64,000 nucleotides of DNA from Clostridiales bacterium (GTDB taxonomy: Bacteria; Bacillota; Clostridia; Oscillospirales; Ruminococcaceae), in NCBI GenBank assembly GCA_019423685.1, contig JAHZAY010000002.1, positions 122,042 through 186,041 on the forward strand. Reading direction: 5' to 3'. Position numbers and translations under genes: made by a program. Of this stretch, positions 33,899 to 43,550 are shown in pieces; the first letter of the stretch is position 1; each line of letters starts with the position of its first letter. The notes below the pieces were generated by a model. It did no database searches. It was given only the letters and a program-made list of their open reading frames with translations, and was not told the DNA's origin.

Positions 33899-34027
33899 AT
33901 TGTTCCCTCCGTATCAACCTTGTTTGTTTGATTATAATACAAAAGCGAAAACGCCCGCAAGCAGCAGGCGAGGATTTCTGCAAAAACCTACTTTTAGCAG
34001 AAAAATGCACCATGATGTGAGAAATTT

Positions 34028-34453
34028 TTAGTCAGTTTGGTGCTCATCCTTTGCCGGCTCCACTTCCTGCTTTTGCTGTTGAGCCTGTTTAAATTCCCGT
34101 TGCCGGCGCTTTCGAGGAGAATCCTGAAAGAAAGCCATGGTCAAAAATGGCAGGAAGAAAAGCACGAGGGAGACCAGACTCAAAAGAGTCAGCCCATTAA
34201 AGGGGGCAAAGTAGGCGTCGTAGCGCGACAGGCCCAAAAGCCAGGCAAAGAGAAGCGAGGAAAGGTAACTGACAAGATTTCCAACAACGAATGTTCCCCA
34301 CATCTTTTTCCAACACAGCACCCCGCCCAGGATGCACAGGACCAGAACCGAGAGGGCATATCCCACAATGGTCTGCCATAATGTGTCCATCCAAAGGCTG
34401 ACAAAGGAGAAGGGGACAAGATAGAGGAGCAGGGCAGGGGAAAAGCGTTTCAT
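34028..34453 (-). CDS. Small membrane protein of unknown function
   Basis: The 141-residue protein has about four hydrophobic helices and a basic, then acidic, Gln-rich C-terminal tail (RKRRQREFKQAQQQKQEVEP). ATG 34453 is used, with AAAGGA upstream. It lies between hom and aspartate kinase on the same strand and may share their transcript, though nothing ties it to amino acid synthesis. Family not recognised. Confidence 0.65.
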   Translation of the reverse strand: MKRFSPALLLYLVPFSFVSLWMDTLWQTIVGYALSVLVLCILGGVLCWKKMWGTFVVGNLVSYLSSLLFAWLLGLSRYDAYFAPFNGLTLLSLVSLVLFFLPFLTMAFFQDSPRKRRQREFKQAQQQKQEVEPAKDEHQTD

Positions 34454-34540
34454 CAAACCATCCTTTCGGAAAGATGCCGCCTACAAGCAGTTTATGCACG
34501 ACCAAGGCGGCGGGCTACTGCAAGGGCACCGGGCAATCAA

Positions 34541-35788
34541 TCAGAGTACAAACAGCCGGCCAAGCAGAGCGATATGTTTTTGTTGCAGATTTTCCAGCTT
34601 TTCTTCCAGTTGCGTAAAGCAGATAGGAGAGGTGATGAGTGCCGCTTCGTTTTCCGGCTGGTTTTTTCGGGCCAGGAAGGTGCAGGGTGCAAAGTACTGC
34701 TCAAGTGCAGGAAGTTGGCTGCGGTTCTGAAGCATCAAGCGCAGGTAAAAGCGGGAAGGCTGTTCGCGCCAGTCGCGCACAAAACGCAGGCATTGAGCTG
34801 GAGTGGTGTCCTCCCAGTACAGCTCATCGCCCTGTATCCCCTTGGTGCAGTCGATGACATCCGAGATCACCGCTGAGGCGGTGGGCAGCTTGCCCGCACC
34901 TTTGCCGTAGAAGAGCACCTCGCCGGTGGCGTCACCGTCGATGAGGATGCCGTTAAAGACGTCGTCGATTCCAGAAAGCTGGCTGTCGTCGCTGACAAAC
35001 ATAGGCGCCACCAGCATGGAAAGGGCCTGTCTATCCGGTGTGCGGGAGGCTTTGGCGATCAGCTTGATGACGCCGCCCCAATCCTCCGCGTATTCCATAT
35101 CCTCCAGCGTCAGGCCGGTGATGCCTTCACAGTGCACCGCCTGCGGGTAGATCTGTTTGCCGTAAGCCAGTGAGGCAAGGATGCAGATCTTGCGGCAGGC
35201 GTCGATGCCCTCGATGTCGGCGGTAGGGTCGCTTTCGGCGTAGCCCAACTGCTGTGCCTGTTCCAACGCTTGGGGAAAGGACATGTGTTCCCGGCGCATC
35301 TTGGTGAGGATAAAGTTGGTGGTGCCGTTGAGGATGCCTTCGATGTGGTCGATCTCATTTGCACCGAGGCACTGATGCAGCGGCTTGATGATGGGGATTC
35401 CGCCGCCGACGCTCGCTTCAAAAAGCAGTTTGACTTTGTTTTGCCGGGCAATGCCGAGCAGTTCAGAGCCCTTTTGCGCAATCAGCTCCTTGTTGGCGGT
35501 GACCACATTTTTGCCGTGTTGCAGACAGCTCTTGATATAGCGGTAAGCCGGCTCCAGTCCGCCCATCACCTCGACGACAACCTGCACGTCGTCATCGTTG
35601 AGGATGGTATCAAAGTCAAAGCACAGCTTGTCCTGATAGGCAATCTCCGGGTGGGGGCGGCGAACATAGATCCACTTGATGTCCATGGGGCAGCCGGCAC
35701 GCCGTTCGATGCTGTCCCTGTTTTTATAAAAGACTTCGACAACGCCGGACCCGACGGTGCCACAGCCTAAGACGGCAATCTGTTTCAT
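34541..35788 (-). CDS. hom: Homoserine dehydrogenase
   Basis: The 415-residue NAD(P)-dependent enzyme makes homoserine for threonine and methionine. The Rossmann motif IAVLGCGTVGSGVVE starts the protein. The catalytic core includes GILNGTTNFILTKM and YAESDPTADIEG. The C-terminal region, where most relatives carry an ACT domain for threonine feedback, keeps SRFYLRLML but lacks the usual D-x-PG turn and is poorly conserved. The ACT-domain gene upstream is a common partner. Confidence 0.94.
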   Translation of the reverse strand: MKQIAVLGCGTVGSGVVEVFYKNRDSIERRAGCPMDIKWIYVRRPHPEIAYQDKLCFDFDTILNDDDVQVVVEVMGGLEPAYRYIKSCLQHGKNVVTANKELIAQKGSELLGIARQNKVKLLFEASVGGGIPIIKPLHQCLGANEIDHIEGILNGTTNFILTKMRREHMSFPQALEQAQQLGYAESDPTADIEGIDACRKICILASLAYGKQIYPQAVHCEGITGLTLEDMEYAEDWGGVIKLIAKASRTPDRQALSMLVAPMFVSDDSQLSGIDDVFNGILIDGDATGEVLFYGKGAGKLPTASAVISDVIDCTKGIQGDELYWEDTTPAQCLRFVRDWREQPSRFYLRLMLQNRSQLPALEQYFAPCTFLARKNQPENEAALITSPICFTQLEEKLENLQQKHIALLGRLFVL

Positions 35789-35905
35789 GGGTAAGATGCT
35801 CCTTTGGGTAGATTTAAGCTTGCATATTCTGCAACAAGGGCGGCAGGAAAGGCGGTCGTTGGGGGAAAAAGCCCGACTCCTGCAAAAATGGATGGGGTAG
35901 CGGCG

Positions 35906-36340
35906 CTAGACACGGTTGATCCGCACTACCCCGCGCAGCTGGCGCAGGCGCTGGATCAACTGATCTTCTTCGAGGGTGACGTCGGTCATGCGGATCGAGA
36001 CGGTGACAGCAGCCACTCCATCGGAGGGAATGTTCTGGTTGATGGTTAAGATATTTGCTCCGTACTCTGCCAGGTGATTGATGACCGAGGAGAGCACGCC
36101 GGGGACATCCTCCATGGTCATATAGAAGGTGACAATGGCGTTGGAGCCGCGGGAATTGTACTCCATGACATGGTCCTTATACTTGTAAAAGGCACTGCGG
36201 GAGATATTGGCCAGCCGCACAGCTTCGGAGGAGTTTGCGGCTTTTCCTGTGGCGATATATTTTTTAGCCTCTAAAACCTTTTTAAAGATTTCCGGGGCGA
36301 TGCTTTCAGCGACCAGGAGGTATTTTTCGTCGTTGAGCAT
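35906..36340 (-). CDS. ACT domain protein of the UPF0735 (PheB-like) family
   Basis: The 144-residue protein has an N-terminal HTH-like segment (SEAVRLANISRSAFYKYKD) and a C-terminal ACT domain (MEDVPGVLSSVINHLAEYGA). Members of this family are often encoded next to hom or pheA and are thought to sense amino acids. Here it heads the hom/aspartate kinase group behind a good promoter. Confidence 0.9.
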   Translation of the reverse strand: MLNDEKYLLVAESIAPEIFKKVLEAKKYIATGKAANSSEAVRLANISRSAFYKYKDHVMEYNSRGSNAIVTFYMTMEDVPGVLSSVINHLAEYGANILTINQNIPSDGVAAVTVSIRMTDVTLEEDQLIQRLRQLRGVVRINRV

Positions 36341-36402
36341 GGGAGACTCCTTTCAGAATCGGTGTTTTTACTGGAAAAACAGGTGTTTCGAATATAAAGT
36401 AC

Positions 36403-36432
36403 ACTATATCACACTTCACCCAAACTGTGCAA
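36403..36432 (-). promoter_or_regulatory. Promoter of the ACT-hom-aspartate kinase group
   Basis: On the minus strand TTGCAC (36427-36432), an 18-base spacer and TATAGT (36403-36408), with a TG just before the -10. Confidence 0.6.
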
Positions 36433-36557
36433 GAGGCTTTTGCTGAAATTTCACAAAAAAAGCTTTTATCTATAAAAGTGCATCAAAATGGAAAAAAATG
36501 ACCGCCGCAAAAAGAAATTGCAAATCCCCCTCAGGGCTTTTTTTAGAGCCGGCGATG

Positions 36558-36566
36558 TGGTATAAT
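36558..36566 (+). promoter_or_regulatory. Extended -10 promoter element before cinA
   Basis: TGGTATAAT is an extended -10 box; no good -35 is visible at 17-18 bases. The leader to cinA is about 115 bases. Confidence 0.45.
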
Positions 36567-36687
36567 TCTACGTGTGTGGGCAGGTACTTTTTTCCTTACA
36601 TAAAAGTTTAGAAGCTCGCACATGAAAAATTAACAAATAAGAGGGATAATAGTTTTAGGACTTTTTGGATAAGGGGACTTCAACATC

Positions 36688-37977
36688 ATGAAAGAGCGCA
36701 GCGCAGAGATTCTCTGCATTGGAACCGAAATTTTGATGGGCGACATTGTCAACACCAACGCCGCCTACATTGCCAAAGAGCTGGCGGGATTGGGCATCAA
36801 CGTCTACCACCAGAGTGTGGTGGGGGACAATCCCCAGCGCCTTAAAGAAGCGCTGGCATTGGCCTTTTCCCGAGCCGACATCGTTATCACCACCGGCGGC
36901 CTTGGCCCCACCTATGACGACCTGAGCAAGGAGACGATTGCAGCCTTCTTCCATCGCAAGCTCGTTATGGACCAGGAGGCATTGCGCCGCATCGAATGTC
37001 ACTTCTTGCGGCAGAACCGGCCGATGACCGAGAACAATAAAAAGCAGGCGATGATGCCGGAAGGCAGCTTTATCTTCCAAAACGACAACGGCACAGCGCC
37101 GGGCTGTGCCATTGAGGGCCAGGGGGAGCAGCAGGGCAAGACGGCTATTATGCTGCCCGGTCCACCCAGAGAGATGAAGCCGATGTTTGAGCAGAGCGTC
37201 AAGCCGTTCTTGCTCAAGGACAGCGACACAAGACTTGTCTCGCACACCATGCACTTTTTTGGAATTGGTGAGTCGATGCTGGAAAGCATGCTGCACGAGA
37301 TGATGGAGCAAAGCCTCAACCCCACCGTTGCGCCCTACGCAAAGACCGGTGAGGTGCAGCTGCGTGTGACGGCGCGGGTTCAAAATGGCGAGGACGCAGA
37401 GGCGCTGTTGCAGCCGATGATGGAAAAGATCAAGGAAAAGGCAGGAAGCTATCTCTACGGCATCGACGTGGGCAACCTGCAAACGGCGGCGGTGCACGCG
37501 CTCAAAGCCAGCGGAATGCACGTTGCGGTGGCTGAGAGCTGTACGGGCGGTTATGTGGCAAAGCGCCTGACCGATGTCAGCGGTGCATCGGAGGTGTTCG
37601 AGTGCGGTGCGGTCACCTACTCCAATCAGATGAAGCACCGGCTGTTGGGTGTCTGTGAACAGACGCTTGACACCTATGGTGCAGTATCGGAGGAGACAGC
37701 CCGCGAGATGGCTGCTGGTGTGCGCAAACTTTCTGGCGCCGAGATCGGCATCTCGGTCACCGGCAATGCAGGACCGGAACCTTCCGAGGGAAAAGAAGTG
37801 GGACTAGTCTATATCGGTGTGGACAGCCCTGCCATGAAGAAGGTCTTTATGTTACAGGTCAACCGCCACGACCAGGATGCGCGGGAAACCATCCGGTACA
37901 TAGCCTCTTCGCATGCGCTGAGTTTGGTGCTCAAGGCGGTGGAGGCCTGCCAAAAGGCAAAGGAAGAAAAATTTTAG
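36688..37977 (+). CDS. cinA: CinA family protein (nicotinamide-nucleotide amidase)
   Basis: The 429-residue protein has an N-terminal MoCF-like domain (EILCIGTEILMGDIVNTNA, TTGGLGPTYDDL) and a C-terminal PncC amidase domain from about residue 265 (VAVAESCTGGYVAKRLTDV, SVTGNAGPEPSEGKEVGLV). The PncC part deamidates NMN in pyridine nucleotide recycling. In some Gram-positives cinA belongs to the competence regulon, with recA nearby; recA is not seen here. Confidence 0.95.
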   Translation: MKERSAEILCIGTEILMGDIVNTNAAYIAKELAGLGINVYHQSVVGDNPQRLKEALALAFSRADIVITTGGLGPTYDDLSKETIAAFFHRKLVMDQEALRRIECHFLRQNRPMTENNKKQAMMPEGSFIFQNDNGTAPGCAIEGQGEQQGKTAIMLPGPPREMKPMFEQSVKPFLLKDSDTRLVSHTMHFFGIGESMLESMLHEMMEQSLNPTVAPYAKTGEVQLRVTARVQNGEDAEALLQPMMEKIKEKAGSYLYGIDVGNLQTAAVHALKASGMHVAVAESCTGGYVAKRLTDVSGASEVFECGAVTYSNQMKHRLLGVCEQTLDTYGAVSEETAREMAAGVRKLSGAEIGISVTGNAGPEPSEGKEVGLVYIGVDSPAMKKVFMLQVNRHDQDARETIRYIASSHALSLVLKAVEACQKAKEEKF

Positions 37978-38020
37978 AGGAATCCCATGAGGGAAACCGC
38001 GTGGGAGAAAGCGGGAGAAG

Positions 38021-38935
38021 ATGAAGGGGATATCGAAATCAGTGCGGATTGGGCTGATCATCTTCTTTCTGGGGGTAGCGGTGGTGTCATCCAGCCACGT
38101 CGTGCTGTGGGCGATTGAGTCCTACCACAGCAGCCAAACCCAGAAGGAGTTGCAGCAGCTCTATCATCAGGGCTCCTTGAGCGCGGACAGCGGTCAGGAG
38201 CTTGTGCCGGGAGCAAGCGGCAGCCAACAGAATACTGCCGACGCACAGACGACCTCCCCAGAGGGCATGACGATGCTGCCGGAGTACCAGGCGCTGTACC
38301 AGCTGAACAGCGACATTGTCGGCTGGGTGAATATCGGAAACGGGCTTTTGAGCACGCCGGTGATGCAGCGGGACAACGAATACTATCTGACCCACAATTT
38401 TTACGGGGAGGAGGACAATCACGGGCAGGTCTTTTTGGACGAGCGCAACTCTCCGGACTTGAGCGACGACAACACCATCCTGTACGGGCACAATATCACC
38501 AGCGACAAGTCGATGTTTAACGTCCTGACCAACTACCGGGACCCCGAGTTTGTGGAGCAGTACCCCACGATACAGGTAAACACCCTCTATCAAAAGTATG
38601 AATATGCCGTAGCGGCGGTTTATCTGGTGTCCACCCGTCCAGAACACGGGGAGGTGTTCGATTACATCAACTACCTCAAATTCAGCACCAAGGACGCCAA
38701 GGAGGCATATATCGCACAGATCGAAAAGCGGTCGATGTTGGACACCGGTGTCGACCTGACGGCGGACGACAAGCTGTTGACCTTTTCTACCTGTAGTTAT
38801 GAATTTGCCGATGCGCGCCTGGTGGTGGTGGCACGCCGCCTGCGCGACGGGGAACAGGCGGAAGATTTTGGCCAGCAGGTAACCAAGCGGGAGAACGCCC
38901 TGATGCCGGAGATCTGGACCGAATTGTTCGGATAA
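38021..38935 (+). CDS. Class B sortase
   Basis: The 304-residue protein has one N-terminal membrane helix, a Gln/Ser-rich linker and a class B sortase domain. Catalytic residues are His157 in YGHNIT, Cys258 in STCSYEF and the Arg in DARLVVVARR. Class B enzymes usually anchor NPQTN-like or spore/pilus-related substrates. No substrate with such a motif is next to it, and the gene lies alone after cinA. It starts at ATG 38021; GGGAGAAAGCGGGAGAAG lies just upstream. Confidence 0.92.
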   Translation: MKGISKSVRIGLIIFFLGVAVVSSSHVVLWAIESYHSSQTQKELQQLYHQGSLSADSGQELVPGASGSQQNTADAQTTSPEGMTMLPEYQALYQLNSDIVGWVNIGNGLLSTPVMQRDNEYYLTHNFYGEEDNHGQVFLDERNSPDLSDDNTILYGHNITSDKSMFNVLTNYRDPEFVEQYPTIQVNTLYQKYEYAVAAVYLVSTRPEHGEVFDYINYLKFSTKDAKEAYIAQIEKRSMLDTGVDLTADDKLLTFSTCSYEFADARLVVVARRLRDGEQAEDFGQQVTKRENALMPEIWTELFG

Positions 38936-39057
38936 GATGTATGCAGACCCTTTGCCGCAACCCCAGCTTATACCGCTATGAGAGAATAAGCTCCTTTGCC
39001 CTTTTGACCTCTTTTGTATGCGGAGTTTGGGAGCTACTAAAAATGGCAAAACCCAAG

Positions 39058-39108
39058 AAAAAAAGACCGATTTGCACACCAACTCAAAGTGGCAAATCGG
39101 TCTTTTTT
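39058..39108. terminator. Terminator between the class B sortase gene and dus
   Basis: AGACCGATTTGC (39064-39075) pairs with GCAAATCGGTCT (39092-39103) across a 16-base loop, with A-run before and T-run after, so it can work in both directions. Confidence 0.85.
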
Positions 39109-39208
39109 GATAGAGAAAGGGCGTTGCAGCACCAAGGCAGGTGGGTGCACAACGAAGGAAATTTTTGCGTTGTAAAAAAAGAGAGGACAAGAGACTAGAT
39201 GAAACAAA

Positions 39209-40168
39209 TCAGCGGTGCAGCATCTCGTCGGTGAGCGAGAGCAGATCGTCATAGGTGGTCAGCTGACCGGCGCGGCGGCGAAAGTCTGCGCTGCCATATT
39301 CGCCCTTGAGATACCAGGCTGCGTGCTTGCGGGCCTCCTTCATCCCGATGCGTTCTCCCTTGTAGTCGCACAGCAGCCGGATGTGGCGCAGCAGGATGTC
39401 GATCTTTTCTTCCAGTGTCGGGTCGGGCAGGAGTTCTCCGGTCTGCATGTAGTGGCTGATCTGCCGGAAAATCCACGGGCGCCCCTGCGCACCGCGGCCG
39501 ATCATCACAAAATCCACCCCGGTTTCATCGTACATCCGCTTGCAGGACAGGGCGTCCACCACGTCCCCGTTGCCCATCACCGGGATGGAGACCGCTTCTT
39601 TGACCTTGCGGATGATCTCCCAGTCGGCATAGGGAGCGTACATCTGCTGGCGCGTGCGGCCGTGGATGCACAGAGCGGCGGCTCCGTTTTCCTCCATAAT
39701 CTGTGCAAACTCCACCGCGTTCACCGATTCTGCGTCCCAGCCCTTGCGGAATTTGACGGTAACCGGCACATCGACCGCTGCGCACACCGCTTTGACAATT
39801 CTGCCGGCGAGCGGAGGATTTTTCATCAGCGCGCTGCCGCCTCCATTGCCGGCGACCTTGGGCGCCGGACAGCCCATGTTTAGGTCGATCACCTCCGGAG
39901 AAAACTTCATGGCGATCTTTGCTGCCTGCGCCATGATCTCGGGGTCATCTCCAAAAAGCTGAATCGCCGCGGGGCGCTCCTCCTGCGATAAATGCAGAAG
40001 CTCTTCGGTTTTGGCCCCCTGAAAGGTCAGCCCCTTGGAGCTTGCCATCTCGCTGACGACATAGGCGCAGTCAAACTGTTTGCAGATTTCCCGAAACGCC
40101 CGATCGCTTACTCCGGCCATCGGGGCAAGGCCAGCGGTTTTGGGGAGGGTGATGTTGCCGATATTCAA
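39209..40168 (-). CDS. dusB: tRNA-dihydrouridine synthase
   Basis: The 319-residue FMN enzyme reduces uridines in the tRNA D-loop. The TIM barrel holds LAPMAGVSDRAFR, the catalytic-Cys motif NMGCPAPKV and the FMN-phosphate site MGNGDVVD and GRGAQGRPW. The start is TTG at 40168, since no ATG fits; AAAGGA lies about 11 bases upstream. The DusB subtype is the most likely by length and motifs. Confidence 0.93.
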   Translation of the reverse strand: MNIGNITLPKTAGLAPMAGVSDRAFREICKQFDCAYVVSEMASSKGLTFQGAKTEELLHLSQEERPAAIQLFGDDPEIMAQAAKIAMKFSPEVIDLNMGCPAPKVAGNGGGSALMKNPPLAGRIVKAVCAAVDVPVTVKFRKGWDAESVNAVEFAQIMEENGAAALCIHGRTRQQMYAPYADWEIIRKVKEAVSIPVMGNGDVVDALSCKRMYDETGVDFVMIGRGAQGRPWIFRQISHYMQTGELLPDPTLEEKIDILLRHIRLLCDYKGERIGMKEARKHAAWYLKGEYGSADFRRRAGQLTTYDDLLSLTDEMLHR

Positions 40169-40269
40169 AGTCCGGATCGTCCTTTCTCGTTATATCTGTC
40201 TGGTTTTTGGTGTATCCGAACCATTTTAGCAGATTTTTTGCCGCAAGGCAAGTCATGGGGGGAAAAGTG

Positions 40270-40278
40270 TGGTATAAT
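40270..40278 (+). promoter_or_regulatory. Extended -10 promoter element before the NUDIX gene
   Basis: TGGTATAAT, the same extended -10 as in front of cinA, lies about 40 bases upstream of the start codon; the -35 region is weak. Confidence 0.5.
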
Positions 40279-40316
40279 AGGTCAAGAATTACCGCTGTAC
40301 AGGAGGAATAATCACG

Positions 40317-40853
40317 ATGGAAAGATGGGATATCTACGATATCAACCGCTGCAAAACGGGCCGCACCGCACTGCGGGGCTGTTCGGCTGCCGAAGGCGGG
40401 CTGCAGGAGGGAGAATACCACCTGGTGGTGCACATCTGCATCTTTAACACAAAGGGTGAACTTTTGATGCAGCGCCGCCAGAAAGACAAAGAGGGGTATC
40501 CCGACATGTGGGATGTTTCGGCTGCGGGCAGTGCCCTGGCGGGGGAAACCAGCGCTCAGGCCGCTGCGCGCGAGCTGTTTGAGGAATTGGGAATTGCCCA
40601 CGACTTTTCATCGGAACGCCCATTTTTGACCAGCAACTTTGAAAGAGGTTTCGACGACTGGTACTTTATCCAGCGGGATGTGGACCTGTGCGAACTGCAT
40701 CTCCAAGCGCAGGAGGTGCAGGATGCAAGATGGATAGATCTTGCCGGTGTCGAGCAGATGATGGAACAAGGCAAGATGATTCCATATTATCCCGATTTTG
40801 TCCGGCTGTGGTTTGCCATGCGGCTGCACCGCGGCACGACGACCCACGAGTAA
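40317..40853 (+). CDS. NUDIX hydrolase (isopentenyl-diphosphate isomerase-like)
   Basis: The 178-residue protein starts behind AGGAGG. The Nudix box is complete as G-x5-E-x7-REL-x-EELGI (GSALAGETSAQAAARELFEE, then LGI). The N-terminal WDIYDINRCKTGRT and the VHICIFNTKGELLMQRR strand resemble the YfcD/IDI-like subgroup. The substrate is an unknown nucleoside or prenyl diphosphate. polA follows 41 bases later. Confidence 0.9.
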   Translation: MERWDIYDINRCKTGRTALRGCSAAEGGLQEGEYHLVVHICIFNTKGELLMQRRQKDKEGYPDMWDVSAAGSALAGETSAQAAARELFEELGIAHDFSSERPFLTSNFERGFDDWYFIQRDVDLCELHLQAQEVQDARWIDLAGVEQMMEQGKMIPYYPDFVRLWFAMRLHRGTTTHE

Positions 40854-40894
40854 GGGCACGACCTCTTTTGACCATACAAAGAAAGGATGTTTGC

Positions 40895-43525
40895 ATGAAA
40901 CTGCTCTGCCTGGATTCCAACAGTATCCTCAACCGCGCCTTTTACGGTGTAAAGCTTTTGACCAACAAGGACGGCGCCTACACCAACGCCGTATACGGGT
41001 TTATGAATATTCTGCTCAAGCTGTTAAACGATGTACAGCCGGATGCGGTGGCCTGTGCCTTTGACCTGAAGGCACCGACCTTCCGCCACAAGATGTTCGA
41101 CGGCTACAAGGCCCAGCGCAAGGGAATGCCCGAAGAGTTAGCACAGCAGCTGCCGGTCATCAAGGAGCTGCTGGACGACCTGGGCTACCGCATCCTCACG
41201 GTGGAGGGATATGAGGCGGACGACATTCTGGGTACCCTGTCGGCGATGTGCGAGCAGCAGGGACAGGAATGTTACATCGCCACCGGGGACCGGGACAGCT
41301 TGCAGCTGATCGGCGACCACACCACTGTATTGCTCGCAAGTTCCCGCATGGGCAAAAGCGAGACGGTGATCTGCGATGAAGCGTACTTTTATGAGAAATA
41401 CGGCACCAAGCCGCACGGCCTGATCGACATTAAGGCCTTGATGGGCGACAGCTCGGACAACATCCCCGGAGTGCCCGGCATCGGAGAAAAGACAGCGCTC
41501 AAGCTGATCGGACAGTACGGCACGCTGGATGCAGTGTATGAGAATCTCGACAGCCTGCCGGTCACCAAGTCGATCAAAGCAAAGCTGGAAGCGGGAAAGG
41601 ACATCGCCTACATGAGCCGGACACTGGCCACCATCGACCGCAATGTGCCGTTAAATATTACCCTGGATGACTGCAAACCAAAGCCGAGAGATGACGCAGC
41701 CTGCTTCCAACTGCTTTCCCGATTGGAGATGGGCAGCATCATCAAACGGCTCGGCCTCTCCGCTGACGTCTGCGCCCAGCCACAGCCCCAGCAGGAAGAG
41801 CAGCCGCAACAGGCTTTGGTGCAGTACGATGCAGCTGCTTTACTGGATGAACTGCTCGAAGAGGTGGGGGAGCAGCTGCCGTTGAGCATCCTGGCGCTGT
41901 GGGACAAGGAGGACGAGGAGAAGCTGGAGGCGCTGGCCGTTTGTGCAGGGGAAAAAATTCTTCTCAATCTGCCCGAAGAGGGGGCGCTGTATGAGCAGCA
42001 GCTTGTGCGCCTGTTCCACTCGAAAAATCCCAAGATTACCTTCGACTGCAAGAGCCTTTACCATTGGACATTGCGGCACGGCTGCGACCTTGCCCACATT
42101 GCAGACGATATTTTGCTGTCGGCCTACCTGCTTGCGGCAAACAACAACAGCTACGATCTGGACCGCCTAAGTGCAGAATATGGAGCGGTGCGCCGGGTGG
42201 AGGGCATCCCGGAGGAGATGGCCGAACAGCACGCCAGACTGTTGGCCCAGTGTGCCTGCCTGCTGCCGCTGCATGAAAAGCTGGCCGAAGAGATCGCACA
42301 CAACGGGCAGGAAAGCCTGCTGCACGATATCGAGCTGCCGCTGTCGGAGGTGCTGGCTTCGATGGAGGTGTGCGGCTTTGCGGTAGATACCGATGCGCTG
42401 ACCGAATATGGCCGGATGCTGGACGAGAAGATCGACGAATACCAAAACCTGATCTATCACCTTGCAGGGGAGGAGTTTAACATCAATTCCCCCAAACAGC
42501 TCGGAGAGGTGTTGTTCGATCATCTGGGTCTGCCCACCCGCAAAAAGACCAAGACAGGCTATTCCACCAGTGCGGAGGTGCTCGAGAGTTTGCGCGGCAA
42601 GCACGAGATCATCGACGCCATTCTGGAATACCGCAAGGTCACCAAGCTCAAATCTACCTATGTGGACGGCCTGCTCAAGGTGGTGGGCAGGGACGGGCGC
42701 ATCCACACCCACTTTAACCAGGCCGATACCCGCACCGGGCGTCTGAGCTCCACCGAACCCAACCTGCAAAACATTCCGGTACGCACCGAGCTGGGCAGCC
42801 GCCTGCGCGCCTTCTTTAAGGCAAAAGAGGGCTGCGAGCTGGTGGATGCCGATTATTCTCAGATTGAGCTGCGCGTGCTGGCGCACATTTCCGGCGACCA
42901 GCACATGATCGAGGCATTTAACTCGGGGGAGGATATCCACCAAAAGACCGCTTCACAGGTATTTAAGATGCCCCCCGACTTTGTCACTCCCGAGATGCGC
43001 CGCCGGGCAAAGGCGGTCAACTTCGGCATCGTCTACGGCATCGGCGCCTTTTCACTCTCCCAGGATATTGGGGTCACGGTGGCCGAGGCCGATCAATATA
43101 TCAAAAACTATCTGGACACCTACAGCGGGGTGCGGCAATATATGGACGATACGGTGGAGTTTGCCAAGGAAAACGGCTACATCGCCACCCTGTTTGGACG
43201 CAGGCGCGCACTGCCGGAAATCTCTGCGCGCAACAAAAACATTGTCAACTTCGGCAAGCGGGTCGCGATGAACACCCCCATTCAGGGGACGGCGGCGGAC
43301 ATCATCAAGATTGCGATGATTCGTGTCTACCGGCGGCTGCAAACAGAACAGCTTGCGGCGCGGCTGATTTTGCAGGTACACGATGAGCTGATTGTCGAGG
43401 CACCGGAACACGAGATTGAACAGGTAAAACAGCTGGTGCAGCAGGAGATGGAGGGCGCGGTTGCGCTGAAGGTTCAGCTGAAAGCGGATGTCGGCGTGGG
43501 AAAAACCTGGATCGACGCAAAGTAG
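40895..43525 (+). CDS. polA: DNA polymerase I
   Basis: The 876-residue protein has a 5' nuclease domain (MKLLCLDSNSILNRAFYG, VEGYEADDILGTLS), a degenerate 3'-5' exonuclease domain and a family A polymerase domain (DADYSQIELRVLAHISGD, RRAKAVNFGIVYGIG, QVHDELIVEAP). In the middle domain the usual D-x-E pair of Exo I is absent, so proofreading is probably lost, as in several Bacilli and Clostridia. ATG 40895 is chosen because it starts the nuclease domain and follows GAAAGGA; the frame extends 69 codons upstream over the NUDIX gene. Confidence 0.97.
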   Translation: MKLLCLDSNSILNRAFYGVKLLTNKDGAYTNAVYGFMNILLKLLNDVQPDAVACAFDLKAPTFRHKMFDGYKAQRKGMPEELAQQLPVIKELLDDLGYRILTVEGYEADDILGTLSAMCEQQGQECYIATGDRDSLQLIGDHTTVLLASSRMGKSETVICDEAYFYEKYGTKPHGLIDIKALMGDSSDNIPGVPGIGEKTALKLIGQYGTLDAVYENLDSLPVTKSIKAKLEAGKDIAYMSRTLATIDRNVPLNITLDDCKPKPRDDAACFQLLSRLEMGSIIKRLGLSADVCAQPQPQQEEQPQQALVQYDAAALLDELLEEVGEQLPLSILALWDKEDEEKLEALAVCAGEKILLNLPEEGALYEQQLVRLFHSKNPKITFDCKSLYHWTLRHGCDLAHIADDILLSAYLLAANNNSYDLDRLSAEYGAVRRVEGIPEEMAEQHARLLAQCACLLPLHEKLAEEIAHNGQESLLHDIELPLSEVLASMEVCGFAVDTDALTEYGRMLDEKIDEYQNLIYHLAGEEFNINSPKQLGEVLFDHLGLPTRKKTKTGYSTSAEVLESLRGKHEIIDAILEYRKVTKLKSTYVDGLLKVVGRDGRIHTHFNQADTRTGRLSSTEPNLQNIPVRTELGSRLRAFFKAKEGCELVDADYSQIELRVLAHISGDQHMIEAFNSGEDIHQKTASQVFKMPPDFVTPEMRRRAKAVNFGIVYGIGAFSLSQDIGVTVAEADQYIKNYLDTYSGVRQYMDDTVEFAKENGYIATLFGRRRALPEISARNKNIVNFGKRVAMNTPIQGTAADIIKIAMIRVYRRLQTEQLAARLILQVHDELIVEAPEHEIEQVKQLVQQEMEGAVALKVQLKADVGVGKTWIDAK

Positions 43526-43550
43526 GAAACTAGGTTTCATTGCCTAAACC

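Larger units (their letters stand above)
36341..36687. other. Divergent intergenic region between the hom group and cinA
   Basis: These 347 AT-rich bases hold a minus-strand promoter (36403-36432) and an extended -10 element for cinA (36558-36566). No open frame with a binding site was seen. Confidence 0.65.

Noticed and set aside
38941..39198. 85-codon frame after the class B sortase gene
   Set aside because: It runs straight through a strong terminator hairpin and has no binding site.
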